Positions 52,839 through 61,649 of a stretch of DNA of 64,000 nucleotides are shown here, piece after piece. A model generated the notes under the pieces. That model was given only the letters and a program-made list of their open reading frames with translations. It searched no databases and was not told the origin of the DNA. The DNA comes from Paraburkholderia sp. CNPSo 3272 (lineage in GTDB: Bacteria > Pseudomonadota > Gammaproteobacteria > Burkholderiales > Burkholderiaceae): contig NZ_JAMBPQ010000027.1 in assembly GCF_024206495.1 (NCBI RefSeq), positions 32,388-96,387 on the forward strand, read 5' to 3'. A program made the position numbers and the translations under genes. Numbering within the stretch: position 1 is the stretch's first letter; every line of letters begins with the position of its first letter.

Positions 52839-53552
52839 ATGGAGCAGGCAAACAGGATCATCGTGCTCGACGACGAAGCCGAGCTGCGCAACATGCTGCA
52901 GCGCTTTCTCGCGAGCCAGGGTTTCGAGGTGCGCGCCGTTGCCGACGGCAAGCGCCTCGACCGCCTGCTCCAGCGTGAGCCCTACGACCTCCTCGTGCTC
53001 GATCTCATGATGGAGCCCGAAGACGGCCTCACGGTATGCCGCCGCCTGCGCGCCGAAGGCCAGACGCTGCCGATCCTCATGCTCACCGCCAAGGGCGATG
53101 CCGCCGACAAGGTGATCGGCCTCGAAACCGGCGCCGACGACTACCTCGCCAAGCCGTTTCTTCCCGACGAACTGGTAGCGCGCATTCGCGCCCTCCTGCG
53201 CCGCCAGAAGATGGCCTCGGGCGAGCCCACGGTCACCTCGCAATTGCTGCGTTTCGGGGACTTTCAGTTCGACGTTGGCAAACAAACGCTTTACCGCGAC
53301 GGCGCGCCCGTCGAGGTCCACTCGGCGCAGATGCTGCTGCTTCACGCGCTCGGCTCGTCGCCGAACCGCGCCGTGAGCCGCGAGAATTTGCTCGCCCGCG
53401 CGCGCGGGCGCGACCACAGCGCGCTCGACCGCAGCGTGGACGTGCAGATCCTGCGCCTGCGCCAGATCGTCGAGGACGACCCCGCCAAGCCGCGCTTCAT
53501 CAAGACCGTCTGGGGCATCGGCTACATGCTGGTGGCCGGCGTCGAAGCGTAA
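52839..53552 (+). CDS. OmpR family response regulator
   Basis: A 237-residue protein with CGGAGG upstream. The receiver domain has the acidic pocket DDE (11-13), phospho-acceptor Asp55 (LLVLDLMMEP), Thr83 and Lys105 (DDYLAKPF). A winged-helix DNA-binding domain follows, with LLLHALGSSPNRAVSRENLL and VDVQILRLRQIVEDD. It should be phosphorylated by the kinase encoded at 53552, with which it overlaps by one base (TAATG). Targets may include the exported protein genes just upstream. Confidence 0.95.
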   Translation: MEQANRIIVLDDEAELRNMLQRFLASQGFEVRAVADGKRLDRLLQREPYDLLVLDLMMEPEDGLTVCRRLRAEGQTLPILMLTAKGDAADKVIGLETGADDYLAKPFLPDELVARIRALLRRQKMASGEPTVTSQLLRFGDFQFDVGKQTLYRDGAPVEVHSAQMLLLHALGSSPNRAVSRENLLARARGRDHSALDRSVDVQILRLRQIVEDDPAKPRFIKTVWGIGYMLVAGVEA

Positions 53553-54910
53553 TGCGCTTGCGCCTGCCGCGCTCGCTCCTCTCGCGCAACATCGCGCTGC
53601 TGGTGGCGCTCGTCGCGCTCTCGCAGATCTGCTCGCTCGCGGTCCTGCTGCACTACGTTCAGCGCCCTCGCATCGAGCGCGCCTCGATCATCTTCGCCGA
53701 TTACGTCAAGCTTCTCGATGCCACGCTCGCATCCATGCCGCCCAACGAAGGGCGCGCGGCGGCCGCGCGGTTCGATGCGCGCAGTGCGGCGCCGCCACAG
53801 GCATCTGGTGAGACGCATCCGAGCCTCCTCGACTTTTTCCGCACCTGGCAGCGCGACGTGTTCATCGAAGCCCTTCAACGTCATCTGCCGGCCGACCTGC
53901 CAGTGCGCTGGGACGCGAGGCCCGACGAAACCGAACCCGCAGCGGATGGCGAAGCCCCGCAGGAGCGGCTGTGGATCCGCCTTCACGCAGCGGGCGAACC
54001 GGTCTGGATCGCCCTGCCGGTGACCGCCGACGCACGCGCGAGCGGCATCACCACGGCGTTGATCCTCTCCGCCGCGCTCGCGCTGCTCGCCGCGCTCACC
54101 GGCTACCTGTTGCAGCGCCACATCAACCGGCCGCTGCGCAAGCTCGCGCGCGCGGCGCGGCGCGTGAGCGCAGGCGAAACGCCGCCGCCGCTGCCGACCG
54201 ACGGCCCGACCGAAATCGCCCAGGTGAGCCGCGCCTTCAACCAGATGACCGAAGCGCTGAAGCAGGCCGAGGCCACGCGCGCGCTGATGCTGGCCGGCGT
54301 CTCGCACGACATCCGCACGCCGCTCACGAAACTGCGCCTCGCGATCGCGATGGCCCTGCCGCGCGGCAGCAACGATGCACTCGTGGCCTCGTCCGAGAGC
54401 TATCTGGACCAGATCGACACGATCCTCCAGCAGTTCATGGACTACGCCGGCAGCGGCGAGCGCGAAGCGCCGCAAGCGGGCGACCTCAACGCACTCGCAG
54501 GCCAGCTCGTTGCCGACTTCGCGGGGCTCGGCCATGAATTCGACTTCGACGAAGGCGAGTTGCCGGTGTTCGCGTTCCGTCCCATCGCCGTTATGCGTCT
54601 GCTGATGAATCTCATGCAGAACGCCGTGAACTATGGACGCACAGGTCTGACGATTCGCACCTGGCGCGATGGCGATACAGCCTGCGTGATCGTTGCCGAC
54701 CGCGGCAACGGCATCCGCGCCGAGAAACTGGAGCGCCTCAAATCGCCGTTCAGCCGCGGCGCGAACGCCCGCACGCATTCGGGCGGCTCGGGCCTCGGGC
54801 TTGCCATCGTCGAGCGGATCGCGCGGCTGCACGGCGGCTCGCTCACGTTCCGCGACCGCGAAGGCGGCGGCCTCGAAGCCGTCGTACGCCTGCCGCTGAA
54901 CCGTCCCTAA
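53552..54910 (+). CDS. EnvZ-like sensor histidine kinase
   Basis: A 452-residue membrane kinase. Two helices (about 13-33 and 165-185) flank a periplasmic domain of about 130 residues. After a HAMP segment (INRPLRKLARAARRVSAGE) comes the H-box MLAGVSHDIRTPLTKLRLAI with phospho-His252. The N-box is MNLMQNAVNYG, followed by ADRGNGIR and SGLGLAIVERIARLHGG for ATP binding. All catalytic boxes are intact. The sensed signal is unknown; downstream of the EF-hand-like protein, an envelope or divalent-ion cue is plausible. Confidence 0.95.
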   Translation: MRLRLPRSLLSRNIALLVALVALSQICSLAVLLHYVQRPRIERASIIFADYVKLLDATLASMPPNEGRAAAARFDARSAAPPQASGETHPSLLDFFRTWQRDVFIEALQRHLPADLPVRWDARPDETEPAADGEAPQERLWIRLHAAGEPVWIALPVTADARASGITTALILSAALALLAALTGYLLQRHINRPLRKLARAARRVSAGETPPPLPTDGPTEIAQVSRAFNQMTEALKQAEATRALMLAGVSHDIRTPLTKLRLAIAMALPRGSNDALVASSESYLDQIDTILQQFMDYAGSGEREAPQAGDLNALAGQLVADFAGLGHEFDFDEGELPVFAFRPIAVMRLLMNLMQNAVNYGRTGLTIRTWRDGDTACVIVADRGNGIRAEKLERLKSPFSRGANARTHSGGSGLGLAIVERIARLHGGSLTFRDREGGGLEAVVRLPLNRP

Positions 54911-55138
54911 TCGAGTCAGAACGGCACGCCGCCGGCGGCGCGCGCATGACATGACTCGACATAATTTGCGCGTGGATTTCGCGCGCCCTTCCCCCCATAC
55001 TTGCGCCTGAGCCTGAGCAACGGAGCGGAACAAACCGGAGCCCAGACGCCGAAGCACCATAGTCGATAGTTCGCCATCCTGAATAAGTTGCGAGTATCGG
55101 CAGACACGAGACACTCTTTCAGGCAAAAGGACATCGAC

Positions 55139-55906
55139 ATGCAAACGATCATCAACTTCCTCGTCAACAAGGCCAAGCGCATCGCGGGCACCACGTTCCT
55201 CGCCGGCGCGCTGTTCGCGAGCGGCTGCGCGTCGGCGGCGCCGGTCGCGCAGACGAACGGGCCGCTTCCGCAACTGCACGCCGACGTCGTCTACGTCTAC
55301 ACGTTCGACGCCGCCGCCGACCAGGTGAAGCTCGACAGCACCGGCATGCTGCACAAGCTCAAGACGATGACGAGCGGCGAGTCGTCGGCGCAGCAGCAAC
55401 AGCAGGCCGCGCTGCAAACGCGCGAGCATCTCGCCGATCAGCTCGTGAGCGAACTTCAGAAAATGGGCCTGCCCGCCGTGCGCATGGACGGTCCCGCACC
55501 GGCCGGCCGCAACGCGCTGATCGTGGAAGGCCGCATCGACACGATGGACGCGGGCAGCAGCCGCCGCCGCATGCTGATTGGTCTCGGCGCGGGCAAGAGC
55601 GAAGTGGGCGCGACGATCGCGGTGCTGTTCCAGCCCGCCAACGGCGGCGAACCGCAACCTCTCCTGAGCTTCCAGACGAAGGCGGATAGCGGCCATATGC
55701 CCGGCATGGCCGAGACGGCGGGCGTGGGCGCGGCGGCCGGCCATGTGGCGACAGCGGCGGTGGTGGGCGGCGGTCTGCACGGCGCCTCGGAGGCGAAGCG
55801 CGACACGCTCTCGTCGGATGCCGGCAAGCTGGCCCGCTCGGTCGCCAAGGAAATCACGCAGATCAGCACGCAGAACGGCTGGATGGCAGCCACGACGAAG
55901 AGCTGA
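55139..55906 (+). CDS. Putative lipoprotein, DUF4410-like
   Basis: The ATG at 55139, with AAAGG upstream, gives 255 residues. TTFLAGALFASGC forms a lipobox. The mature part has VYVYTFDAAADQVKLDS, then REHLADQLVSELQKMGLPA and ALIVEGRIDTMDAGSSRRRMLIGLGAG, a pattern as in DUF4410 proteins. A Gly/Ala-rich zone (AETAGVGAAAGHVATAAVVG) could associate with the membrane. A family assignment without a search is tentative. A strong terminator follows. Confidence 0.7.
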   Translation: MQTIINFLVNKAKRIAGTTFLAGALFASGCASAAPVAQTNGPLPQLHADVVYVYTFDAAADQVKLDSTGMLHKLKTMTSGESSAQQQQQAALQTREHLADQLVSELQKMGLPAVRMDGPAPAGRNALIVEGRIDTMDAGSSRRRMLIGLGAGKSEVGATIAVLFQPANGGEPQPLLSFQTKADSGHMPGMAETAGVGAAAGHVATAAVVGGGLHGASEAKRDTLSSDAGKLARSVAKEITQISTQNGWMAATTKS

Positions 55907-55936
55907 TGCGGGCAGCGCGCGGGTTCGTGCCCTTTG

Positions 55937-55968
55937 CGGCGACGGTTCGATACCGCCGCCGTCTTTTT
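55937..55968 (+). terminator. Rho-independent terminator after the DUF4410-like gene
   Basis: CGGCGACGG (55937-55945) pairs with CCGCCGCCG (55953-55961) at eight of nine positions across a seven-base loop, followed by TCTTTTT. The stop codon of the Dld remnant on the other strand begins three bases after the T-run. Confidence 0.8.
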
Positions 55969-55970
55969 GT

Positions 55971-56147
55971 TTAATGCGCCTGCGGTTCGCGCTGCGCCTG
56001 CGGCTCACGATATCGCGCGAAGTTCGACGTATGGCCGATGCCGGGATTGAAGCAGTTGCACGGATCGAGCGTTTCGTAAAACGACTTCAGCGCAGGCTTC
56101 GCATCGTAGAGACGGCCGACGTTGTGCTCAGCGGGCTATTCGGCGCC
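55971..56147 (-). pseudogene. Remnant of a D-lactate dehydrogenase-like (Dld) C-terminus
   Basis: On the minus strand the frame ending in TAA (55971-55973) reads PAEHNVGRLYDAKPALKSFY, then ETLDPCNCFNPGIGHTSNF and a short tail. This is the C-terminal end of quinone-linked D-lactate dehydrogenase (Dld), where PAEHN..., FY..LDP and FNPGIG.TS are conserved. Immediately upstream, in the same frame, the codon expected for the Tyr of GAEYPAEH is TAG (56136-56138). No start codon or FAD domain is present, so it is a decayed fragment cut off from the rest of the gene. Confidence 0.7.
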
Positions 56148-56215
56148 GCGCGTCCAACCTCGACGGCAGGACGCGTGCGCAACCGATATGCGTCAAGACG
56201 GCGCCGGCCGAAAAA

Positions 56216-57760
56216 TCAGCCGAGACCCATGCGCGTCTCGTCGACGAACTTCTCCGTCGCGTCGTCGATCTTGCGGCCCTTGCGGCCGGAGGGACCGTGA
56301 ATGTAGACGGTTTTCATATCGACCTGCGGCGCGCCGCTCATGCCGGGCGGCGGCGTCATCTCGTAGCGGACTTCGCGCGCGTGATCGGCCATCTGCAGAC
56401 GCGGATCGAACACCGAGTTGAAGCGCCACAGCATCCGCACGAAATTGGTCTGGCCGTGCAACAGCAGATGCGTGGCCTGCCCCGCCGCGCCACGCAGCGC
56501 GGTCCAGCCCATGTGCTTGCGATTGAGCACCTGCTGCGTGCGCACGAGTTCCGCGTAGAACTCGGGCAGCGGAAGCTTCGTCGGCACGACGGCGTGCTGA
56601 ATGTCATACAGGCGATAGTCGAGGCTCGTGAGGCGCCGCGCCTCGCGCTGCCAGTTCTCCGTGCCAGGATACGGCGTATTCACGCTGATATTGACGATTT
56701 CGGGAATCTCGAGGCACCACTGGCGGATCGTCTTGAAGCGTTCGCGGTCCCAGTCCGGATCGGCAATCAGATTGATCGCGACGGTGATCCCCAACGAACG
56801 CGCGAATTCGAGCGCCTCGAAATTCTTGTCAAGGCTGATCCGCTTGCGAAACGCCTTGAGCCCCTCCTCGTCGATCGCCTCCAGACCGAGGAACATGTAC
56901 TTCAGACCAATCGACTGCCACAGGCGGAATACCTCCTTGTTGCGCAGAAGCACGTCGCCACGCGTTTCCAGGTAGTACTGCTTATCGATGCCGCGCCGCT
57001 TGATCGCCTCGCCGATCGCCATGCCGTGTTCGGCGTGCACGAATGCCACATCGTCGACGATGAACACGCCCGGCTCGCGCAGCGCCGCCAGTTCGTCCAC
57101 CACAACCTCGGGACTGCGCGTGCGGTAGCTGCGTCCGTAGAACGTCCACGCGCTGCAGAACGTGCAGTCCCACGGGCAGCCGCGCGCGAATTCAATGGAA
57201 GCGCAAGGATCGAGCGTGCCGATGAAATACTTGCGGCGATGGCGCAGCAGGTCGCGCGCGGGCCGCACCGGATCGAGATTCTCGACGAAGCGTGGCGACG
57301 GCCCCGATCCGTGGCTCGTCACGACGCCGGGCACGGCGAGCAGGTCGGCGCCGCGCGACACCGCTTCGAGCAGTTCGTTGACCGAAGCTTCACCCTCGCC
57401 GCGCAACACACAGTCGATCGCGCCTTGCGCATGGCGCAGCAGATCGGGCGCGGTGAACGACACGCTGTGCCCCCCCACGAAGACGAAACACGAGGGCAGC
57501 GCGGCCTTCACGGCCTTCGAAAGGTCGATGATCTCGGGAATGTTGGCCAGATAGTTGCCCGAAAAGCAGAGCGCTTCGGGCTGCCAGTCGCGCACCATGC
57601 GCATGAGGTCGCGGTGTGTCTCGACCTGTAGATCGAGGAGGCGCACCTCATGGCCCGCCTCGCGCGCCGTGCCGGCCACGGATTCGAGACCCAGCGGCTC
57701 GAGCCGCAGGAACACGCGCGTGTACATCAGTCCGCTCGGGTGGACAGCAAGCAATTTCAT
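56216..57760 (-). CDS. hpnR: Hopanoid C-3 methylase (B12-binding radical SAM protein)
   Basis: The ATG at 57758-57760, with AAGGAGG upstream, gives 514 residues. An N-terminal cobalamin-binding domain (MKLLAVHPSGLMYTRVFLRL, then LLDLQVETH and FVFVGGHSVSFTAPDLL) precedes a radical SAM core. The core has Cys195, Cys199 and Cys202 in CPWDCTFC. A C-terminal domain of about 150 residues follows. This arrangement and sequence fit HpnR, which methylates hopanoids at C-3. No hpn synthesis genes are in the window. 3-methylhopanoids harden membranes in stationary phase in Methylococcus. Confidence 0.85.
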   Translation of the reverse strand: MKLLAVHPSGLMYTRVFLRLEPLGLESVAGTAREAGHEVRLLDLQVETHRDLMRMVRDWQPEALCFSGNYLANIPEIIDLSKAVKAALPSCFVFVGGHSVSFTAPDLLRHAQGAIDCVLRGEGEASVNELLEAVSRGADLLAVPGVVTSHGSGPSPRFVENLDPVRPARDLLRHRRKYFIGTLDPCASIEFARGCPWDCTFCSAWTFYGRSYRTRSPEVVVDELAALREPGVFIVDDVAFVHAEHGMAIGEAIKRRGIDKQYYLETRGDVLLRNKEVFRLWQSIGLKYMFLGLEAIDEEGLKAFRKRISLDKNFEALEFARSLGITVAINLIADPDWDRERFKTIRQWCLEIPEIVNISVNTPYPGTENWQREARRLTSLDYRLYDIQHAVVPTKLPLPEFYAELVRTQQVLNRKHMGWTALRGAAGQATHLLLHGQTNFVRMLWRFNSVFDPRLQMADHAREVRYEMTPPPGMSGAPQVDMKTVYIHGPSGRKGRKIDDATEKFVDETRMGLG

Positions 57761-57851
57761 GAAGCCTCCTTGCGAAGGGCCGCTGCTTCGCGAGAGTCTA
57801 CGCGCGTTGGCGGATCGCTGCCCCGCGGCGCGGCTCGCGCAGGAACGACGT

Positions 57852-59339
57852 TCAGAAACTGCCGAACAGCGACCCAAGTACGATTACCACGGCGAGCGCG
57901 ATGAGCGCGCCGACGATGCTCACTACCACGAGGTCGCGGTAGCTTTCGCGATGCGTCGAGCCACACACGGCCAGCAGCGTGACCACGGCGCCGTTGTGCG
58001 GCAGGCTGTCGAGCGTGCCCGACGACATCACGGCCACGCGGTGCAGCAGCGCGGGATCGATGCCGTGCTGGGCGGCGAGTTGCATGTAGGTGCCGCCGAG
58101 CGCGTCGAGCGCGATGGTCAACCCGCCCGAGGCCGAGCCCGTGAGCCCGGCGAGCAGGTTCGTGGCCACGGCAAGCGAGACGAGCGGGCCGCCGCCGATG
58201 CCGAGCACCCAGTCGCGCACGGCCCCGAACGCGGGCAATGCGGCGATCACGGCGCCGTAGCCCACGAGGCTGCCCACGCTCAGCACCGGCAACACCGACG
58301 CGTTGGCGCCCGCATCGACGCTTTCGCGCAGCGCGCCGAGCCGCCCGCGATTGAGCGCCACCAGCACGATGATGCCGAGCGCAAGCGCGACCGAGACACC
58401 CCACACGCCCGCCACCGCCGAAAGCGTGGTCGCACCCCAGCGCGGTTCGGCGAGATACGAGGCGTCGATGCGCGGGAACACCACGACGTTCATCACGAAG
58501 TTCATCGCCACGACGACCACGAGCGGCGCGAGCGCGGCGAAGGGCGACGGCGGCCCCGCGTGGTCCGGTACAGCCGCGCCGCCGATCTCGGCGGGATCGA
58601 AGGCTTGGGCGAGGCTCGCGCGCTCGCGCACGAGCGAGGACTTGGCGCGATCTTCGTCATCGGCGCCGCCGTTGTCGGGCTCGACAAAGCCCTCGCCGTT
58701 GCGCCGCGCCGCCGCCGCCGCGCGCCCGAGCCACCAGAGGCCGAAGCCCGCCATCACGAGGCTCGCGATCACGCCAAGGCCCGGCGCGGCGAACGGCGTC
58801 GTGCCGAAGAACGGCATGGGAATGGCGTTTTGCAGCGCGGGCGTGCCGGGCAGCGCCGACATCGTGAAGGTCGCCGTGCCGAGCATGATCGCAGCGGGCA
58901 TCAGGCGGCGCGGGATATCGGCGGAGCGAAAGAGCGCCTGCGCCATGGGGGCGAGCACGAAGAACGCGACGAACAGGCTCACGCCACCATAGGTGACGAG
59001 CGCGCCGCCCAGCACCACGGCCACGAGTGCGTGGCGCGTGCCTAACTTGTCGATCATGAGGCGCGCCACGGCATCCACCGAGCCGCTGTCTTCCATCAGC
59101 TTGCCGAACAGCGAACCGAGCAGAAAGAGCGGAAAGAACTGGGCGAGAAATCGGCCCGTGCTCGACATGAATGTTTGCGTCCAATGCGCGAGCACCGGCT
59201 CGCCGGAAATGAGCGCGGCCAGCATGGCGCACAGCGGCGCGAGCAACAGCACGCTCCAGCCGCGATACGCGAGCCAGATCAGGAGCGCGAGACTCGCGAG
59301 CATGCCTCCGAGGCCGATAACGAGTGTGCCCGCACTCAT
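57852..59339 (-). CDS. GntP family permease
   Basis: A 495-residue membrane protein with about 12 helices. Family segments include FFPLFLLGSLFGKLMEDSGS, VTYGGVSLFVAFFVLAPM, MSALPGTPALQNAIPMPFFG, and the C-terminal LLAGLTGSASGGLTIALDAL plus SGTLDSLPHNGAVVTLLAVC. GntP transporters take up gluconate, other sugar acids or D-3-hydroxybutyrate with protons. Its start overlaps the stop of the patatin gene (ATGA), so the two are coupled, which makes a lipid- or hydroxyacid-related substrate more likely than gluconate. Confidence 0.88.
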   Translation of the reverse strand: MSAGTLVIGLGGMLASLALLIWLAYRGWSVLLLAPLCAMLAALISGEPVLAHWTQTFMSSTGRFLAQFFPLFLLGSLFGKLMEDSGSVDAVARLMIDKLGTRHALVAVVLGGALVTYGGVSLFVAFFVLAPMAQALFRSADIPRRLMPAAIMLGTATFTMSALPGTPALQNAIPMPFFGTTPFAAPGLGVIASLVMAGFGLWWLGRAAAAARRNGEGFVEPDNGGADDEDRAKSSLVRERASLAQAFDPAEIGGAAVPDHAGPPSPFAALAPLVVVVAMNFVMNVVVFPRIDASYLAEPRWGATTLSAVAGVWGVSVALALGIIVLVALNRGRLGALRESVDAGANASVLPVLSVGSLVGYGAVIAALPAFGAVRDWVLGIGGGPLVSLAVATNLLAGLTGSASGGLTIALDALGGTYMQLAAQHGIDPALLHRVAVMSSGTLDSLPHNGAVVTLLAVCGSTHRESYRDLVVVSIVGALIALAVVIVLGSLFGSF

Positions 59340-60394
59340 TGCAGTACCCCTTCGAGCAGCGCTTCGAAATTGAACGTGGACGCGTCGCCGAGTTGCGCGC
59401 CGTGCTGCGCGAGGAATTCATCGGCTGCGCGACGGCCTTCGTCGCGCAGCATCGTGATGAACGACCATTCGGCGTTGAGCTTCGACGACGCGCCCAGCGT
59501 AACGAGCTTCGCGCTATGCACGCGATGCAGGCGCATATGCGCCCAGCGGCGGCCCTCCTCGCTGCCCGCGTCGGCGACCTTGTGCAGCAGCGCCATCATG
59601 CGCAGTTCCTTGATGAGCGGCGAATTGAACGCGATCTCGTTCACGCGGTTGATGATGTCGCGCGCCGAACGCGGCGTGCCCGCGCGTTCCACGGGGTTCA
59701 CCTGCACGAGGATCGTATCGATCGAATCGGTCTCGCGAATCAGCGGCGTAATCGTGGGATTGCCCGCGTAACCGCCGTCCCAGTAGGCTTCGCCGTCTAT
59801 CTCGACGGCCTGAAAGAGCGTCGGCAGGCAGGCCGAGGCGAGCAGCGCGTCGGGTGTGAGGTCGGCGTTGCGGAACACGCGCGCCTGGCCGTTGGAGACG
59901 CGCGTGGCCGTGACGAAGAGCTTGATGCGCGAGCGGCGCAACGCGTCGAAGTCGATGGTGTCGGCGAGAATCGTGCGCAACGGGTTCACGCGCCCCGGAT
60001 TCAGGTCGTACGGGGAGACAACGCGCGCCATCATGTCGAGCGCGACGAACACGGGCGAATGATCGAGCGTCCAGCGGCCGAGCAGGATGTCGACGGGGCC
60101 GCGCCGCAACGGGCTGAAGCGCGCGGCGTCGGACACGCGGCGCCAGAAGCGCTCGAGCGCCTCGCGCGCGCCGGCCGCGCCGTCGCGCGCATGGCCGCTC
60201 GCGAGCACGGCGGCGTTCATCGCGCCCGCCGAGGTACCCGAAATGCCTTCGATCTGAAGCCACGGCTCTTCGAGCAGGCGGTCCAGCACGCCCCATGTGT
60301 ATGCGCCATGGGAGCCCCCGCCTTGCAGCGCGAGATCGACGAGCAAGGGCTCGGTGCGGGTCGTGCGGGTTGACGTCTCGGCTTCGGCAGGCAT
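59336..60394 (-). CDS. Patatin-like phospholipase
   Basis: A 352-residue protein with the complete patatin dyad. ALQGGGSHGAYTWG holds the oxyanion hole (25-30), ISGTSAGAMNA the nucleophile Ser55, and AYWDGGYAGNP the Asp206. It lacks a signal peptide, so it probably acts in the cytoplasm on lipids or other esters. Similar proteins hydrolyse phospholipids or intracellular polyester-related esters. It is the first gene of a two-gene operon with the GntP permease. Confidence 0.9.
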   Translation of the reverse strand: MPAEAETSTRTTRTEPLLVDLALQGGGSHGAYTWGVLDRLLEEPWLQIEGISGTSAGAMNAAVLASGHARDGAAGAREALERFWRRVSDAARFSPLRRGPVDILLGRWTLDHSPVFVALDMMARVVSPYDLNPGRVNPLRTILADTIDFDALRRSRIKLFVTATRVSNGQARVFRNADLTPDALLASACLPTLFQAVEIDGEAYWDGGYAGNPTITPLIRETDSIDTILVQVNPVERAGTPRSARDIINRVNEIAFNSPLIKELRMMALLHKVADAGSEEGRRWAHMRLHRVHSAKLVTLGASSKLNAEWSFITMLRDEGRRAADEFLAQHGAQLGDASTFNFEALLEGVLQ

Positions 60395-60587
60395 CGCGGC
60401 TCCGTTGCAGACAGACCACGGGCGAGATTACAGGAAAAGCGCAAACGGCCGCACGAGAATGACGCAGCGCGCCATCGGGTTCAAGTGCGCTGGAATCGCA
60501 CTGCAACTGGCACGACGCGGGGCGGTCGCAGCGGCGCACCAGGGCGTTTGGTAGACTGGCTCTCCCGTCACGCTTTCCCGCCTTGCC

Positions 60588-61616
60588 GTGTCGAATGCTC
60601 ATCCGCTGCGGGGGCCGCTTTCGCTCTCGGGCCCGCTTCCCGGGCTGCTCGCCGAAATCCGCGCCTGCCATGCCTGCGCCGACGCGCTGCCGCTCGGGCC
60701 GCGCCCCGTGCTGCAGGCGAGCGATACGGCAAGCCTGCTGATCGTCGGCCAGGCGCCGGGGGCGAAGGTCCACGCCTCGGGCGTGCCGTGGGACGACGCG
60801 AGCGGCAAACGGCTGCGCACGTGGCTCGGCATCGACAGCGAGACGTTCTACGACGCCGCCCAGGTCGCGCTCGTGCCGATGGGCTTTTGCTACCCCGGCC
60901 GCGGCGGCGGCGGAGACAACCCGCCGCGCCCGGAATGCGCCCCGCTATGGCACGCGCGGCTCGTCAAGCAGTTGCGCGGCGTGCGCCTGACCCTGCTCGT
61001 CGGCCAGTATGCCCAGCGCTATTTTCTGGGCAGCGAGCGCCGCGACTCGCTCACCGAAACGGTGGCGGCCTGGCGCGACTACGCACCCAATTTCGTGCCG
61101 CTGCCGCATCCGTCGCCACGCAATCAGGCATGGTTCAAGCGCCACCCGTGGTTCGAACTCGACGTGCTGCCCGCGCTGCAGGAGCGCGTGCAAGCGCTGC
61201 TGGCATCCGGAGGCCGCCACGCGCAAACCCCTAAAACGGAGCCGACGATGACGAAACCGGCAATCGATGTCCAGCGTGTCTACGATCCGCTGCCCGAGAA
61301 CGGACACCACTGCTATCTGGTCGACCGGCTGTGGCCGCGCGGCCTGAGCAAGGAAAAGCTCGCGAACGTGGAGTGGCTGAAGGAAGTGGCGCCGAGCACC
61401 GAACTGCGCCAATGGTTCCACAAGGACCCGGAACAGTGGACCGAATTCAAAAAGCGCTATCTGGCCGAGCTGGCCGCCAATCCCGACGCCTGGCGGCCGC
61501 TCGCCGAAGCGGCCGGGAACGGGCACATCACCCTGCTCTATGGCTCACATGACACGCAGCGCAATCACGCGATCGTGCTGCGCGACTATCTGGCGAAGCA
61601 CGCCGGGCACAAATGA
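60588..61616 (+). CDS. Fused frame: uracil-DNA glycosylase-like domain plus DUF488 domain
   Basis: From a GTG at 60588 the frame codes for 342 residues. The first about 205 form a uracil-DNA glycosylase superfamily domain: CHACADALPLGPRP, LLIVGQAPGAKVHASGVPWD (motif A), FCYPGRG and PLPHPSPRNQAWF (motif B). From residue 221 a DUF488 domain begins: IDVQRVYDPL, CYLVDRLWPRGLSKEKL, LYGSHDTQRNHAIVL. A Met codon at 61248, preceded by ACGGAG at a good distance, could give a free DUF488 protein. The two are usually separate proteins. So this is either a true fusion or two overlapping products; both domains look intact. Confidence 0.85.
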   Translation: MSNAHPLRGPLSLSGPLPGLLAEIRACHACADALPLGPRPVLQASDTASLLIVGQAPGAKVHASGVPWDDASGKRLRTWLGIDSETFYDAAQVALVPMGFCYPGRGGGGDNPPRPECAPLWHARLVKQLRGVRLTLLVGQYAQRYFLGSERRDSLTETVAAWRDYAPNFVPLPHPSPRNQAWFKRHPWFELDVLPALQERVQALLASGGRHAQTPKTEPTMTKPAIDVQRVYDPLPENGHHCYLVDRLWPRGLSKEKLANVEWLKEVAPSTELRQWFHKDPEQWTEFKKRYLAELAANPDAWRPLAEAAGNGHITLLYGSHDTQRNHAIVLRDYLAKHAGHK

Positions 61617-61649
61617 GCGGACGGCGCTCGCGCGCCGCCCGTTTCACGC

